A stretch of DNA of 64,000 nt from Levilactobacillus tongjiangensis (GCF_003946345.1 NZ_RHNY01000013.1:22434-86433), one strand, 5' to 3'. Shown: positions 7,648 through 16,437, counted from the first letter of the stretch. Translations and numbers: made by a program. Notes: generated by a model not told the origin, from the sequence alone.

Positions 7648-8466
7648 TTAGCTTAATTGACGGTCCAGAGCGGCCCAGTGATTAATGGGGCCAAACTTGT
7701 GGCCGACTTCGATTGGTTCACCGATGGCAGCGTTCACGAATTGCTTGGCAATTTGAATGGCCTTCTTCATAGGAGTTCCCTTAGCCAGTTCAGCAGTAAT
7801 GCAGGCTGAGAGGGTGTCTCCCGTTCCGTTGACCCGGTCGGTCTCGTGGTAAGGCTCGCTTAACCAGAAGCCCTCACCGGACTCGAGAAGCACGTAATCG
7901 CGGACCTCTTGCTGATTGGTGTCGGCGTGGCTTCCCTTCGTGATAATGTTCTTGGCACCCATAGCTTGCATTTTCTTGGTGGCCAGTACCATGTCATCGT
8001 CGTTCTTGATTGACATTTCGGCGATCTTTTCGGCTTCGTAGAAGTTGGGAGTCAGTACAGTAGCCAATGGCAATAGGTCAGTTCGCAGGGTGTTGAAGGC
8101 ACTTTCTTCCAATAATTGGTTACCGTGCTTAGTCATAATGACTGGATCGACAACGAGCGGTCCAAAGTCTGCCTTTTGATAATTTTTTACGACGGTTTCA
8201 ATCAGTGCTGAGTCAGCCAGCATCCCGGTTTTTGATGCCCGAATCTGGTAATCATCAGCGAGGTCGGCAAATTCTTGATCGATAAAATCCGTGGGCATGG
8301 GAACACTGGCGTGAATCCCATAGGAGTTACCGGCGACACAGGCAGTCATTACGGAAGCGCCGTAAATACCGCGGGCGAAAAACGTATGTAAATCAGCTTG
8401 CATACCAGCGCTGCCGTCACTATCAGAGCCAGCAATGGTTAAGGCTTGTGGGTAAGAATTAGTCAT
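7648..8466 (-). CDS. thiD: hydroxymethylpyrimidine/pyridoxine kinase (ThiD/PdxK type)
   Basis: A ribokinase-fold kinase of 272 residues that phosphorylates hydroxymethylpyrimidine (phosphate) for thiamine salvage or pyridoxal for vitamin B6 salvage. The family start is ALTIAGSDSDGSAGMQADLHTF. The KTGML motif, VVDPVIMTKHG, VLTPNFYEAEKIAEM, and the anion-hole/catalytic region VNGTGDTLSACITAEL all appear. The tail KFGPINHWA is closer to the Gram-positive PdxK-type proteins, so pyridoxine kinase is an equal possibility. ATG 8466 is chosen for the GGAGG about 11 bases upstream; an in-frame ATG at 8511 has no such signal. No other thiamine gene is nearby and I saw no TPP riboswitch. Confidence 0.88.
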   Translation of the reverse strand: MTNSYPQALTIAGSDSDGSAGMQADLHTFFARGIYGASVMTACVAGNSYGIHASVPMPTDFIDQEFADLADDYQIRASKTGMLADSALIETVVKNYQKADFGPLVVDPVIMTKHGNQLLEESAFNTLRTDLLPLATVLTPNFYEAEKIAEMSIKNDDDMVLATKKMQAMGAKNIITKGSHADTNQQEVRDYVLLESGEGFWLSEPYHETDRVNGTGDTLSACITAELAKGTPMKKAIQIAKQFVNAAIGEPIEVGHKFGPINHWAALDRQLS

Positions 8467-8586
8467 GAGTCTCGAAACCTCCAAATGAAAGATATAAAAC
8501 AAGTTCAGCATAGCATAATCATCCGTGGAAGCGCCACCACTTGAGGCTAAATTTATTTATTTATACTGGGGCAGGGGGGAGTCAGC

Positions 8587-8883
8587 ATGACCAAAAGTAT
8601 CGGGTATTTAGGCATTTGGCTGGGATTCGGTGCGCTGGCGAGTTGGGTGGCCTTGTCGGGGGCGTTCAATAGTCTTTATCAACTATTTCACAACGAACCG
8701 GAGACTTTGACGCTCGGACTAGGGTTAACTGTGATAAGCTTAGTAGGAATCGTCCACTTCGCTAGACGGAGCCCTTGGTGGTGTTTAGTGCCGGCCACCT
8801 GCTTGGCTATCTTGGTCACGGCAGGGATGGTCGCAGATAGTACCGTCCTCTTACTCGGACTGACGATTCCCGGTTTCTATTGA
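8587..8883 (+). CDS. small three-span membrane protein, unknown
   Basis: A 98-residue hydrophobic protein with about three membrane helices: residues 5-30, 42-60 and 67-95. A basic, aromatic linker ARRSPWW lies between the second and third. A G-rich site GGGGGGAG precedes the ATG. It ends 32 bases before the start of codA and could be co-transcribed with it. The family is not recognised. Confidence 0.65.
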   Translation: MTKSIGYLGIWLGFGALASWVALSGAFNSLYQLFHNEPETLTLGLGLTVISLVGIVHFARRSPWWCLVPATCLAILVTAGMVADSTVLLLGLTIPGFY

Positions 8884-8915
8884 AAAAATCGTGTACAGGA
8901 GGTAGGTTAACGCGC

Positions 8916-10151
8916 ATGTTAATTCAACAAGGACACATTGAGAACGCAACGCAACCACAAGATATTCGGATTGAGGATGGCAAGTTTACAGCTATTGCTG
9001 ACCATTTGACCCCACAAGATGGGGAACGGGTAATTGATGCAACGGGGAAGCTAATTTTGCCACCGTTCGTCGATCCACACGTTCACTTGGACAGTACCAT
9101 GACTGCTGGGGATCCTGAATGGAACCAGTCTGGCACGCTATTTGATGGAATTCGTATTTGGTCCGAGCGGAAGAAGACGTTGAGCATTGAAGACGTCAAG
9201 ACCCGTGCACGGCAAGCACTGGAACGTCAAGCGGCTAATGGTATTCAATTCGTCCGTTCTCACGTTGACGTAACAGATCCTAGCTTAACGGCCTTGAAAG
9301 CGCTGATTGAGGTGCGTGATGAGGTTAAAGACTTTATTGAGCTTCAACTGGTAGCTTTCCCACAAGAGGGGATTCTATCGTTCCCTCATGGTAAGGAATT
9401 GATGGAACAGGCTGCGAAGTTGGGCGTGGACGTCATTGGCGCCATCCCTCACTTTGAATTCACACGAGAATACAGTGTTGAGTCACTTCATTTTGCCGTT
9501 GACCTCGCTCAGAAGTACGGCAAATTAGTCGATGCGCACTGTGATGAAATTGACGATCCCGCTTCCCGTGGCCTAGAAACGTTGGCTACGTTAGCACTGG
9601 AGACTGGTCTGGGTGACCAAGTAACGGCTAGCCACACGACGGCGATGGGGTCTTACAACAATGCTTATGCTTACAAATTGATGCGGTTATTGCAGATGTC
9701 CCACATCAACATGATTTCTAATCCACTGATCAATACCCACTTGGGTGGCCGATTCGACACTTATCCTAAGCGTCGTGGATTAACGCGAGTCAAGGAATTA
9801 AATGAAGCTGGTGTCAACGTGGCCTTTGGTGAAGATGACATTAAAGATCCATGGTACCCAATGGGGGATGGCAACATGTTAGACTCCCTGCACATGGGGA
9901 TTCATGTGACGCAAATGATGGGCTACGATGACATTATGAATTCCTATCAATTTGTGACGACCCACGGTGCCAAGGCGATGCACGTTACCGACCACTATGG
10001 TCTGACTGCTGGCAAACCAGCTAACCTGATTATTATGAATAATGATAACTTCTACAACGCTTTGAACCAGCGTTCCGAAGTTCTTTACTCGATTCACCAT
10101 GGTAAGATTGTGGTGAAGACCGATCCTAAGCAGGTGCATTTGGACCTGTAA
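8916..10151 (+). CDS. codA: cytosine deaminase (CodA-like amidohydrolase)
   Basis: A metal-dependent amidohydrolase of 411 residues that converts cytosine to uracil in pyrimidine salvage. The first metal-binding histidines are in PPFVDPHVHLDSTMT. HVDVTDPSL, DAHCDEIDDP and TASHTTAM follow, and the catalytic Asp is in AFGEDDIKDPWYPMGDGNML, all close to E. coli CodA. The length is normal. ATG 8916 is preceded by AGGAGG; the in-frame TTG at 8880 overlaps the previous gene stop and lacks a site. No cytosine permease gene adjoins it. Confidence 0.92.
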   Translation: MLIQQGHIENATQPQDIRIEDGKFTAIADHLTPQDGERVIDATGKLILPPFVDPHVHLDSTMTAGDPEWNQSGTLFDGIRIWSERKKTLSIEDVKTRARQALERQAANGIQFVRSHVDVTDPSLTALKALIEVRDEVKDFIELQLVAFPQEGILSFPHGKELMEQAAKLGVDVIGAIPHFEFTREYSVESLHFAVDLAQKYGKLVDAHCDEIDDPASRGLETLATLALETGLGDQVTASHTTAMGSYNNAYAYKLMRLLQMSHINMISNPLINTHLGGRFDTYPKRRGLTRVKELNEAGVNVAFGEDDIKDPWYPMGDGNMLDSLHMGIHVTQMMGYDDIMNSYQFVTTHGAKAMHVTDHYGLTAGKPANLIIMNNDNFYNALNQRSEVLYSIHHGKIVVKTDPKQVHLDL

Positions 10152-10167
10152 TTCTGTCGTTTTAAAT

Positions 10168-10356
10168 GGCCGCCTCCAGCTGCCAGGCATGGCAACCGCT
10201 GTGGGGACCGGAGAAAGCCGAAGAGCGGTCTTTCACCTCGACTGAGGACCTCGGGAACCCGCCGAGTTTCTCAGCTCGTCCCATGGTGTAGATTAGCTAA
10301 AAACGCTAATCTACACCGTTGACACAGCGGCCGCCGTACCTGGCATCCTACGGCTA
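10168..10356 (+). repeat. core palindromic element, copy 2
   Basis: Complete copy. The outer arms GCCAGGCATGGC and a matching 3-prime arm ending in ACCTGGC pair. Hairpin C is a perfect 12-base stem: GTGTAGATTAGC with GCTAATCTACAC around TAAAAAC. It begins 17 bases after the codA stop. Confidence 0.85.
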
Positions 10357-10491
10357 CAATTGGGTTGGCTTGCCACTAAGATTCTGCCAAAAGGACAAAA
10401 CTTTAGTCGTTGTCGTGAACATGCAACGCGCAAGGGTTAGGTTGCTTGGCGTTTACCACATTTAGACTATTAAAACTTAATTTAATTAATG

Positions 10492-10530
10492 GCTGACCCA
10501 TCTTACATAAGTAAAGTGGGCCAGCTTTTT
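10492..10530 (+). terminator. Rho-independent terminator
   Basis: GCTGACCCA (10492-10500) pairs with TGGGCCAGC (10517-10525), followed by five T. It may be the real end of the codA transcript, beyond the intervening core element. Confidence 0.75.
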
Positions 10531-10555
10531 GTTTGGTTTCCTAATCTGATAAAAT

Positions 10556-10602
10556 AAAAACGCCGCCATCACAACCAGTTGACTGGTCTTGATGGCGGCG
10601 TT
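10556..10602 (-). terminator. strong terminator of the 159-aa gene
   Basis: The minus-strand stem AACGCCGCCATC pairs perfectly with GATGGCGGCGTT, 12 bases, followed on that strand by TTTTTATTTT. It sits just past the minus-strand gene stop. Confidence 0.88.
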
Positions 10603-10612
10603 ATTGTTTGCG

Positions 10613-11092
10613 TTATTTTTTGGCCTTGGAACGCTTGGCCTTTTGGACGGTTGTGACGCTGATTGGTTTCTCAGCTGGCGCAGCCTTCTTCTTTTCAAGG
10701 TGTAGTGAGCGTAATTGCTCTTTCAAAGTTTCAATTTCTGCGACATGTTCCGTCTTCCATTCCTTATACGATTTCGCGGAATCCGTGTCGTTAGGCTTGA
10801 GTCCAGTGTTTAACCAGAAACAAGCTTCGGAAAGGCTAGGGAAGTTGTGAATCCATAACGTTTGACCGTTATCGGAATCAAAGGCCACGTAGGAGCGGAA
10901 ATGCTTTTTAAGAAATGTGTGCCGGCGAATCTTAAACGCTTCACGTTTACGGGTTAGCCGGTAGTCTGGTAAAATGTATTGGCCGGAGATAGCTAGCTGC
11001 GGAAAACGTTCATCGCGTTGTTCGCGCTGGTCTTTTAACATTTCACGGGCTTGGTCAACGGTAATAATGGATGCACGGATCGGATTCTTCAT
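10613..11092 (-). CDS. hypothetical basic protein (159 aa)
   Basis: A 159-residue soluble protein with a central folded region (YVAFDSDNGQTLWIHNFPSLSEACFWLNTGL) and a C-terminal coiled-coil-like, lysine-rich tail (EIETLKEQLRSLHLEKKKAAPAEK...AKRSKAKK). A GAGGGGG site precedes the ATG and a strong terminator follows, so it is a monocistronic gene. The basic tail suggests nucleic-acid or ribosome contact, but no known domain is recognised. Confidence 0.7.
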   Translation of the reverse strand: MKNPIRASIITVDQAREMLKDQREQRDERFPQLAISGQYILPDYRLTRKREAFKIRRHTFLKKHFRSYVAFDSDNGQTLWIHNFPSLSEACFWLNTGLKPNDTDSAKSYKEWKTEHVAEIETLKEQLRSLHLEKKKAAPAEKPISVTTVQKAKRSKAKK

Positions 11093-11368
11093 GAAAAACC
11101 CCCTCTTAGAGTTGGAAAATTAAGTGATTCTGTGGTGCTCCGGTCAATTACTCACACATACTAGGTTAGCATAATCTAAAAGTTATGAAAACAATTTACA
11201 CTTTAAATTTAGGCAATTTAAAAGAATCACTAGAAAAGGCTGGTTAAAAGTTTACCTAGGTGTTACCAAGATGGTAACGGCTACACAAAAATGGTAATTG
11301 CCGATTTCACTGATAGGTCGGTAAAGTATGGTAAACTAGCTAAGATTAGTTTGAAAGCGGGGATTCAA

Positions 11369-12229
11369 TTGGCACAAAAGTACTACGCAGTCAGGAAGGG
11401 TCGGCAACCGGGCATCTACCGGACCTGGCCAGAAACACAGAAACAAGTCAGTGGCTTTTCTGGTGCGCAATATAAAAGCTTTGCCTCGGCAACTGAGGCC
11501 AAGGCCTTCATGCAGGGGACGGCTGGCAGTGAAAAGCCAGTGCCAACTAAAGGACGGCGGCAACCAGCTACTCGTTCCCAACCAGCTCAGCCTAGTAATC
11601 AGCTTCCAGTAACGATTACAGTGTACACGGATGGGGGTTCTCGAAATACTGGGAACGTTGCCGGTGGACATGTCAAGACGGCTGATAAGGCTGCTTGGGC
11701 TTACCGAATCGAATTACCAGATCGGGTTGTCACTGGATCAGACGGTGAATTTGGTGCGACGAATAACCGGATGGAAATCATGGCTTTTCTGAACGCCCTC
11801 AAGCGATTAGAATCTTTGGGTGAGACTGCAACGGGTATTCGGTTCGTTCTGGATTCCCAGTACGTATTGAATGCTGTGACTAAGGGATGGCTAGCTGGCT
11901 GGAAACGGCGTGGTTGGAAACGCTCGGCCGGACCATTAGTCAACGCGGAACTGTGGCAAGCGGTCGACCGGTTGTTACCACAATTTACAGGGCTGACGTT
12001 TGCCTGGACGAAGGGCCACGCAACTAACCAAGGAAACGTGTTCGTCGATCATTTGCTGAATCAAACGATGGACCAAATGGTTCCTGGGCAAGCAACACCG
12101 AAGACTTCGACGGATACGCAAGTTGAGAAGCCTGATTTAGCTAAGACTGATTCAACGCATCAAAGTCGCGAGCAGTCCGTTGCTGATATTGCGAGAAATT
12201 TACAAGACCTACCCTTTAGCGACGATTAA
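11369..12229 (+). CDS. rnhA: ribonuclease HI with N-terminal hybrid-binding domain
   Basis: Degrades the RNA strand of RNA/DNA hybrids. Residues about 1-48 form the Caulimovirus-type hybrid-binding domain (KYYAVRKGRQPGIYRTWPETQKQVSGFSGA with KSF). A proline/glutamine-rich linker follows, then the RNase H catalytic domain with its acidic residues in YTDGGSRN, NNRMEIMAFLNAL, VLDSQYV and FVDHLLNQ. A 35-residue polar tail ends the protein. I use TTG at 11369 because homologues begin at this point (AQKYYAV); an ATG at 11291 would add 26 residues with no ribosome binding site. The start is the main uncertainty. Confidence 0.9.
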   Translation: MAQKYYAVRKGRQPGIYRTWPETQKQVSGFSGAQYKSFASATEAKAFMQGTAGSEKPVPTKGRRQPATRSQPAQPSNQLPVTITVYTDGGSRNTGNVAGGHVKTADKAAWAYRIELPDRVVTGSDGEFGATNNRMEIMAFLNALKRLESLGETATGIRFVLDSQYVLNAVTKGWLAGWKRRGWKRSAGPLVNAELWQAVDRLLPQFTGLTFAWTKGHATNQGNVFVDHLLNQTMDQMVPGQATPKTSTDTQVEKPDLAKTDSTHQSREQSVADIARNLQDLPFSDD

Positions 12230-12336
12230 GGCTATAATAGTTTCATAAATATTATGCGGGTCATTTATTTGGGGGAATCGTTCAAGGTAGATGATAAATT
12301 GAACACTGAACAAAAACTGTAGTGAATGGGGTACCG

Positions 12337-12810
12337 ATGATGCAAGTTAAAATGATTCCATATTTGGAATTTGAAAATGCGAAAGAGGCAATCACTTATT
12401 ACCAAAATGTCTTTGACGCCAAGAACGCCTACCGAGTCAGTCCAACGCCAGAAGAAGCCGAACGTTTAGGCTTGGAACCCACGGTCGACTTGGAGCAAAT
12501 CACCATGCGTGGTGGTTTTCAAGTTATGGGGCTAGATATTCAGTGTGCCGATGCTTTAATGGGGCAACCGACGTCGTCCACCCAGATTTCACTCATGATT
12601 GCTGTGGATGAGGATGACAGTGCCAGTGTTAAGGCACTGTCTGCTCTTTATCAACAGTTGGTGAAGTCTGATGTCAAGGTCATCAGTCCGTTTACGGCGC
12701 AACGAGCCGGCGGTAAGATGGGTCAAGTGGTTGATGCGTACGGTATTACTTGGATCTTACGGGAACAAGGCATGACGTTCACTGAAGATACAGCGAATGA
12801 TTCAGAATAG
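12337..12810 (+). CDS. VOC family protein (PhnB/glyoxalase-like)
   Basis: A protein of about 157 residues with the paired beta-alpha-beta-beta-beta vicinal-oxygen-chelate fold of the PhnB-like group. It starts VKMIPYLEFENAKEAITYYQNVFDAK and ends GGKMGQVVDAYGITWILRE, both typical. Members of this group often lack defined enzyme activity. The start is uncertain: GTG 12322, ATG 12337 and ATG 12340 are all possible, with only weak G-rich sites upstream. It is monocistronic, with a clear terminator after it. Confidence 0.85.
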   Translation: MMQVKMIPYLEFENAKEAITYYQNVFDAKNAYRVSPTPEEAERLGLEPTVDLEQITMRGGFQVMGLDIQCADALMGQPTSSTQISLMIAVDEDDSASVKALSALYQQLVKSDVKVISPFTAQRAGGKMGQVVDAYGITWILREQGMTFTEDTANDSE

Positions 12811-12826
12811 ACATAACAGTATTCAG

Positions 12827-12858
12827 AGTGGTGAAGGCGCAGGTCTTCACCACTTTTT
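12827..12858 (+). terminator. Rho-independent terminator
   Basis: AGTGGTGAAG (12827-12836) pairs perfectly with CTTCACCACT (12845-12854), followed by T-run. Confidence 0.85.
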
Positions 12859-12937
12859 AGTTGCTCTGCTAAAGGTTGAAGAATAAATTTTTTGTTTTAA
12901 ATTAGTATTTGAAAAATGGATACTGCTAAATTCACAC

Positions 12938-13110
12938 TCCGGTGGTCAGGAATTCCGCCTGCTGTGGGGACGCTTCAGCCAAGGGGCGGGCTTCTCGCTC
13001 GATTTGAAGCCACGAAGAACCTGTGTCTCCAAAGTCGCCCGTGTTGTAAGCTGGCAAAAATCACCAGCAAACACCACCTTCACAGCTGGCTGCATCCCTG
13101 ACCACCTCCG
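12938..13110 (+). repeat. core palindromic element, copy 3
   Basis: Ends CTCCGGTGGTCAGG and CCCTGACCACCTCCG pair. CTGTGGGGACGCTTCAGCC, the GGGCGGGCTTCTCGCTCG block and GTCTCCAAAGTCGCCCG are present. It lies inside MITE-like copy E. Confidence 0.78.
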
Positions 13111-13216
13111 TTTTTTGATTGTGGTTTGTCATGGTGAACGCTGAAAGATTTCTTGCGACACGTATGCAGCCTTATAGACAGCAGATTAGTTGGCAACAAA
13201 ATACTTTGTAAGCCGA

Positions 13217-13366
13217 GAGGTCGCCAGATATGGGCTCAGGCGCGTCGTTCTGCTTAGTTAGTCGGTGTTTTTCCGACTGACTTAGCTGAAGACCAAGCTT
13301 GGAGACTCGGGGCTTTCGAGGCTTCAAGTTGTGTCCGCACCGTTCCAGCCCATATCTGGCGGCCGG
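13217..13366 (-). repeat. core palindromic element, copy 4 (divergent, reversed)
   Basis: Outer arms GCCAGATATGGGCT and AGCCCATATCTGGC pair perfectly. Read on the minus strand it keeps the ACTTGAAGCCTCG...GTCTCCAAGC segment and the hairpin AGTCGG-AAAAACA-CCGACT. The first internal hairpin and the CTGTGGGGAC block are lost. It lies within MITE-like copy E. Confidence 0.6.
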
Positions 13367-13525
13367 TAAGGCGGAAGGGACATACTAGGTTGCCTAGTAT
13401 TGTTTCTATATCCGACTTTATGGGCTTTTAAAAGTTCTCAACCTTCAGTTGTTCTAGAAAACGGTCGCTCGCAAGGCCTTTTTAAAAAGTGTTATGATTA
13501 AAAACAAGAGGAGTGATTGATAAAC

Positions 13526-14131
13526 ATGGCAACTGCACGAGAAAATATGACGGCCGGTAAGCCCTATGATCAATTCGATAAGGAACTGATCGACCGCCGA
13601 GTTCTGGCTCGTAAGACCCTGAGAGCAGCCAATCAGATTGACGACAACGGTGAACGGATGGCGGCGTACAAGCGCTTAATGCCAGACGTGGGCGAAGGCT
13701 TCTTCGTTGAGGCTGAGTTTATGTTTGATTACGGCTGGAATATTCATATCGGTGACCATTTCTATGGGAATTATGATATGACGCTCTTGGATACCTGTCC
13801 GATTACGATTGGCTCGCACTGTTACTTTGGTCCCAACATCGGTCTGTACACGCCGGTGCACCCACTGAATGCGATGGCCCGCAAGGCCGACGTTGAGATG
13901 GGGGCGCCAATTACAATTGGTGATAATGCGTGGTTAGGTGGTCGGGTTACAATTCTGCCTGGTGTGACGCTGGGCAACAACGTTGTGGTCGGTGCCGGTT
14001 CTGTGGTTACCAAGTCATTTGGCGATGATGTGGTAATTGCTGGTAACCCAGCTCGGGTCATTAAGCAAATTGATAATAGTGCGACTGGTGATGCTGCGGC
14101 TCGTGAACAATGGCCAGATTTACTGAAATAG
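13526..14131 (+). CDS. sugar O-acetyltransferase (maltose/galactoside acetyltransferase family)
   Basis: A left-handed beta-helix acetyltransferase of 201 residues that transfers acetyl from acetyl-CoA to a sugar hydroxyl. The N-terminal Mac domain (MTAGKPYDQFDKELIDRRVLARKTLRAAN) is followed by hexapeptide repeats (GWNIHIGDHFYGNYDMTLLDTCPITIGSHCYFGPNIGLYTPVHPL, the last part carrying the catalytic His). It continues GDNAWLGGRVTILPGVTLGNNVVVGAGSVVTKSF. ATG 13526 lies 12 bases after AAGAGGAG; TTG 13517 is closer to the site and also possible. No sugar gene adjoins it, so the substrate is unknown. Confidence 0.92.
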   Translation: MATARENMTAGKPYDQFDKELIDRRVLARKTLRAANQIDDNGERMAAYKRLMPDVGEGFFVEAEFMFDYGWNIHIGDHFYGNYDMTLLDTCPITIGSHCYFGPNIGLYTPVHPLNAMARKADVEMGAPITIGDNAWLGGRVTILPGVTLGNNVVVGAGSVVTKSFGDDVVIAGNPARVIKQIDNSATGDAAAREQWPDLLK

Positions 14132-14432
14132 GGGCCCTGTCTTGAAATTCTAATCAAATTCTTAGATTCCAATGACTATAGGATGTGTAACCGCTTTATT
14201 TCCAGTAGAAATTTCTTATTCATCCGCAAGATTTTACTAATTAATCCTTCTGCGTATAATAGACTTTGGATATCGCTTCAAAGAGATTTACGTAAGCAAT
14301 TTGTATTTAACGTTTAAGCGCTGTGCAGGTGGCTCGTATGACGACCCTGAACTAGCGCTTTTTTCGTACAATCTCACGAAGCAGCGTCCGCTGTAGGCTT
14401 GGCCTGCAGGAAACAAATGAGGAGGATTATTT

Positions 14433-16046
14433 ATTTTAGCGCGTAAAAATATTGATAAGTTAGTATTCGTACCAACCATCGTTTTATTTATTCTCGCGTC
14501 ATTGCTATTTATTTTAGGCGGTGGGCAGTTACAAGCCGGCCTGAGTTCAATATTGAACTGGATTGATACTCGCATGTCATGGGCCTATATGATGGTGTAC
14601 GTGGTCAACTTTTTATTTTTTATGTATTTGGCATTTGGTAAGTTTGGTAAGGTTAAATTGGGTGACCCCGAAGACAAGCCCCACTACAGTAACTTTCAGT
14701 GGGGAAGCATGGTCTTCGCTACGGCCATCGATGCCAGCATTTTAATGCTGTCCATCGTTGATCCCTTACGGTACCTGCAACACCCAGCGTTTGGTTTGAA
14801 GCCATTCTCTAGTGATGCATACGGTGCCGCCCACATGTTGGGGCAATTCAACTGGGGTCCCATGGCCTGGATGATGTTTGCACCAGCCACGATTGCGATT
14901 GCTTACGTTCTGTACGTCAAGCATGGTAAGGTTCAGCGGGTTTCTGCTGCCATTACCAGTTTGCAGGGCGATAGTCGCGGTAAAGTGGTTGCACGGCACG
15001 TCATCGACTTCTTAGTGGTCTTTGGAATCATGGGGGGCATTGGCTCTTCAGTCGGAATGGAAATTCCCATCATTTCCAAAGTCCTGAGCCGGCTTACCGG
15101 TGTGCAAGACAATTTGATGCTAAAAATTGAGCTCTTTATTATTCTGTTTATCTTATTTGCTGTCACGGTGTTCCATGGTTTGAATGGTGGGATCAACCGG
15201 TTGAGTTCAGCTCATATTTGGACGGCACTGGGGTTATTAGCCATTATCTTAGTCATTGGACCAACGGTTTACATTTTAAATTCTGAAACGAACAGTTTGG
15301 GTTTGATGGCGCAAAAGTTTGTATCCATGTCGACCAACACGTTGCCCAACGGGGGTAGCAGTACCGCTCAGCAAGAAACGATTTTCTACTGGGGTTGGTG
15401 GTTGTCCTACATGCCCGTTATGGGACTGTTCATTGCCCGGATTTCTAAAGGCCGGACGATTCGTCAGGTTCTCGTGGGGATGTTGACTTATGGTGCTTTG
15501 GGTTGCATGAGTTTTTACGCCATCTTTGGTGGGTACTCTCTGTGGCTGCAACGTACCGGGGCCGTTAACCTGGTCCATATCTTGAATACACAGGGTCAGG
15601 CCGCTGTGGTTGCCACAGTCATTGCCACCTTGCCATTTAAGATGATCATCTTGGCGCTCTACTGTATCTCTTGTTTCATCTTCTTAGCCACGACCATCTC
15701 GTCGTCAGCGTTTATCGTTTCTTCATTCACCAGCCTGCACTTGGATGATGGAGAAGAACCTAGTCGCTGGAACCGGATGATCTGGGTCGTTGTCTTCATC
15801 ATCTTCTCCTTCGGGATTGTGATGGTTGGGGGCTTCAAGACTGTTCAAACGGTCTCAACGATTGCCGGATTCCCACTGATGATTGTTTGTCTGTTGTTGC
15901 TGCATTCCATTTGGCACATGTTAACGGCCAAGAATGCCGTGGCACCAGTCGTGGTTCCACAACCAGTTGTGATTCGCCGGATTACGGTAGAATTGCCACG
16001 AGCGGTTCGTGGACCAATGATTTTATCACCAGACCACGCTAATTAA
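14433..16046 (+). CDS. BCCT family glycine betaine/carnitine/choline-type transporter with non-canonical start
   Basis: A secondary transporter of the betaine-choline-carnitine family with about 12 membrane helices, probably taking up an osmoprotectant. It contains ETIFYWGWWLSYMPVMGLFIARISKGRTIRQV, the most conserved part of the family. The protein clearly reads back to ARKNIDKLVFVPTIVLFILAS, the normal first helix, and GGAGG is at 14421-14425. Yet between the in-frame TGA at 14418 and a TTG at 14502 there is no ATG, GTG or TTG. An ATT at 14433, seven bases from the site, is the best physical candidate. Homologue-like spacing would put the start at TTA 14436. Starting at TTG 14502 would remove half of helix 1. 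Confidence 0.85.
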   Translation: MLARKNIDKLVFVPTIVLFILASLLFILGGGQLQAGLSSILNWIDTRMSWAYMMVYVVNFLFFMYLAFGKFGKVKLGDPEDKPHYSNFQWGSMVFATAIDASILMLSIVDPLRYLQHPAFGLKPFSSDAYGAAHMLGQFNWGPMAWMMFAPATIAIAYVLYVKHGKVQRVSAAITSLQGDSRGKVVARHVIDFLVVFGIMGGIGSSVGMEIPIISKVLSRLTGVQDNLMLKIELFIILFILFAVTVFHGLNGGINRLSSAHIWTALGLLAIILVIGPTVYILNSETNSLGLMAQKFVSMSTNTLPNGGSSTAQQETIFYWGWWLSYMPVMGLFIARISKGRTIRQVLVGMLTYGALGCMSFYAIFGGYSLWLQRTGAVNLVHILNTQGQAAVVATVIATLPFKMIILALYCISCFIFLATTISSSAFIVSSFTSLHLDDGEEPSRWNRMIWVVVFIIFSFGIVMVGGFKTVQTVSTIAGFPLMIVCLLLLHSIWHMLTAKNAVAPVVVPQPVVIRRITVELPRAVRGPMILSPDHAN

Positions 16047-16060
16047 ACGAATTTAAACGA

Positions 16061-16096
16061 ACAGGTAGCCCTGAATTTAGCAGGTTACCTGTTTTT
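16061..16096 (+). terminator. terminator of the BCCT gene
   Basis: ACAGGTAGCC (16061-16070) pairs with GGTTACCTGT (16083-16092) with one G-U pair, then T-run. Confidence 0.85.
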
Positions 16097-16111
16097 GTGT
16101 TATTCAGACAA

Positions 16112-16340
16112 AGTTGGTTGCGTGAGGTCGCCAATGTCTCTTTACAGGGCAGCACGATGGTTAGGTCTGAATGGTGAAACTAATCAGTCATTATTGGTAT
16201 TATTGGTTTATATCTAGGAATGGCGTTTTAAGGGTGACTAATTAGATTCCGGGTAAATCATCGCGTTACGGGTTAAACTACCAGAGACATTCAACAAGAC
16301 GTGTTAAGCGGGAATTCTGCGGCCTTACTGTTGGGATGTT
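16112..16340 (+). ncRNA. ssrS: structured RNA upstream of usp (lacto-usp motif / candidate 6S RNA)
   Basis: The gap before usp folds into a long rod. P1 pairs GTGAGGTCGC (16122-16131) with GCGGCCTTAC (16319-16328), with two G-U pairs. P2 pairs AATGTCTCT (16133-16141) with AGAGACATT (16283-16291), perfect. P3 pairs CTAATCAGTCA (16180-16190) with TGACTAATTAG (16235-16245), 10 of 11. Between P2 and P3 both sides are open for 38 and 37 bases, the large symmetric central bubble typical of 6S RNA. The known lacto-usp RNA motif of lactic acid bacteria lies upstream of universal stress genes and has been proposed to be their 6S RNA. Exact ends and transcription direction are not visible. Confidence 0.55.
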
Positions 16341-16421
16341 GAGAACCGTTTTCTGATATCTTCATATGGATCTAGTGGTTTCAATTGGATGCGTATGGAC
16401 ACTTTTTCGATAATTAGCGTG

Positions 16422-16437
16422 CTACTCTTGAGAGTAG
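16422..16437. promoter_or_regulatory. palindromic operator candidate at the usp promoter
   Basis: CTACTCT-TG-AGAGTAG, a perfect 7-2-7 inverted repeat, lies directly upstream of a -10-like TATGATACAAT (from 16441). A regulator bound here would cover the -35 region. The regulator is unknown. Confidence 0.45.

Larger units (their letters stand above)
12869..13448. mobile_element. MITE-like element, copy E
   Basis: A non-coding element of 580 bp. The left end CTAAAGGTTGAAGAA is inverted at the right end (GTTCTCAACCTTCAG). Flanks TTGCTCTG (12861-12868) and TTGTTCTA (13449-13456) agree at 6 of 8 positions, as an old 8-bp target duplication would. It contains two core palindromic elements and no plausible gene, and fills most of the gap between the VOC gene and the acetyltransferase gene. 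Confidence 0.6.

Noticed and set aside
8467..8586. TPP riboswitch before the ThiD/PdxK-type gene
   Set aside because: The leader is only a few tens of bases, without the conserved CTGAGA and ACCTGATC-like segments.
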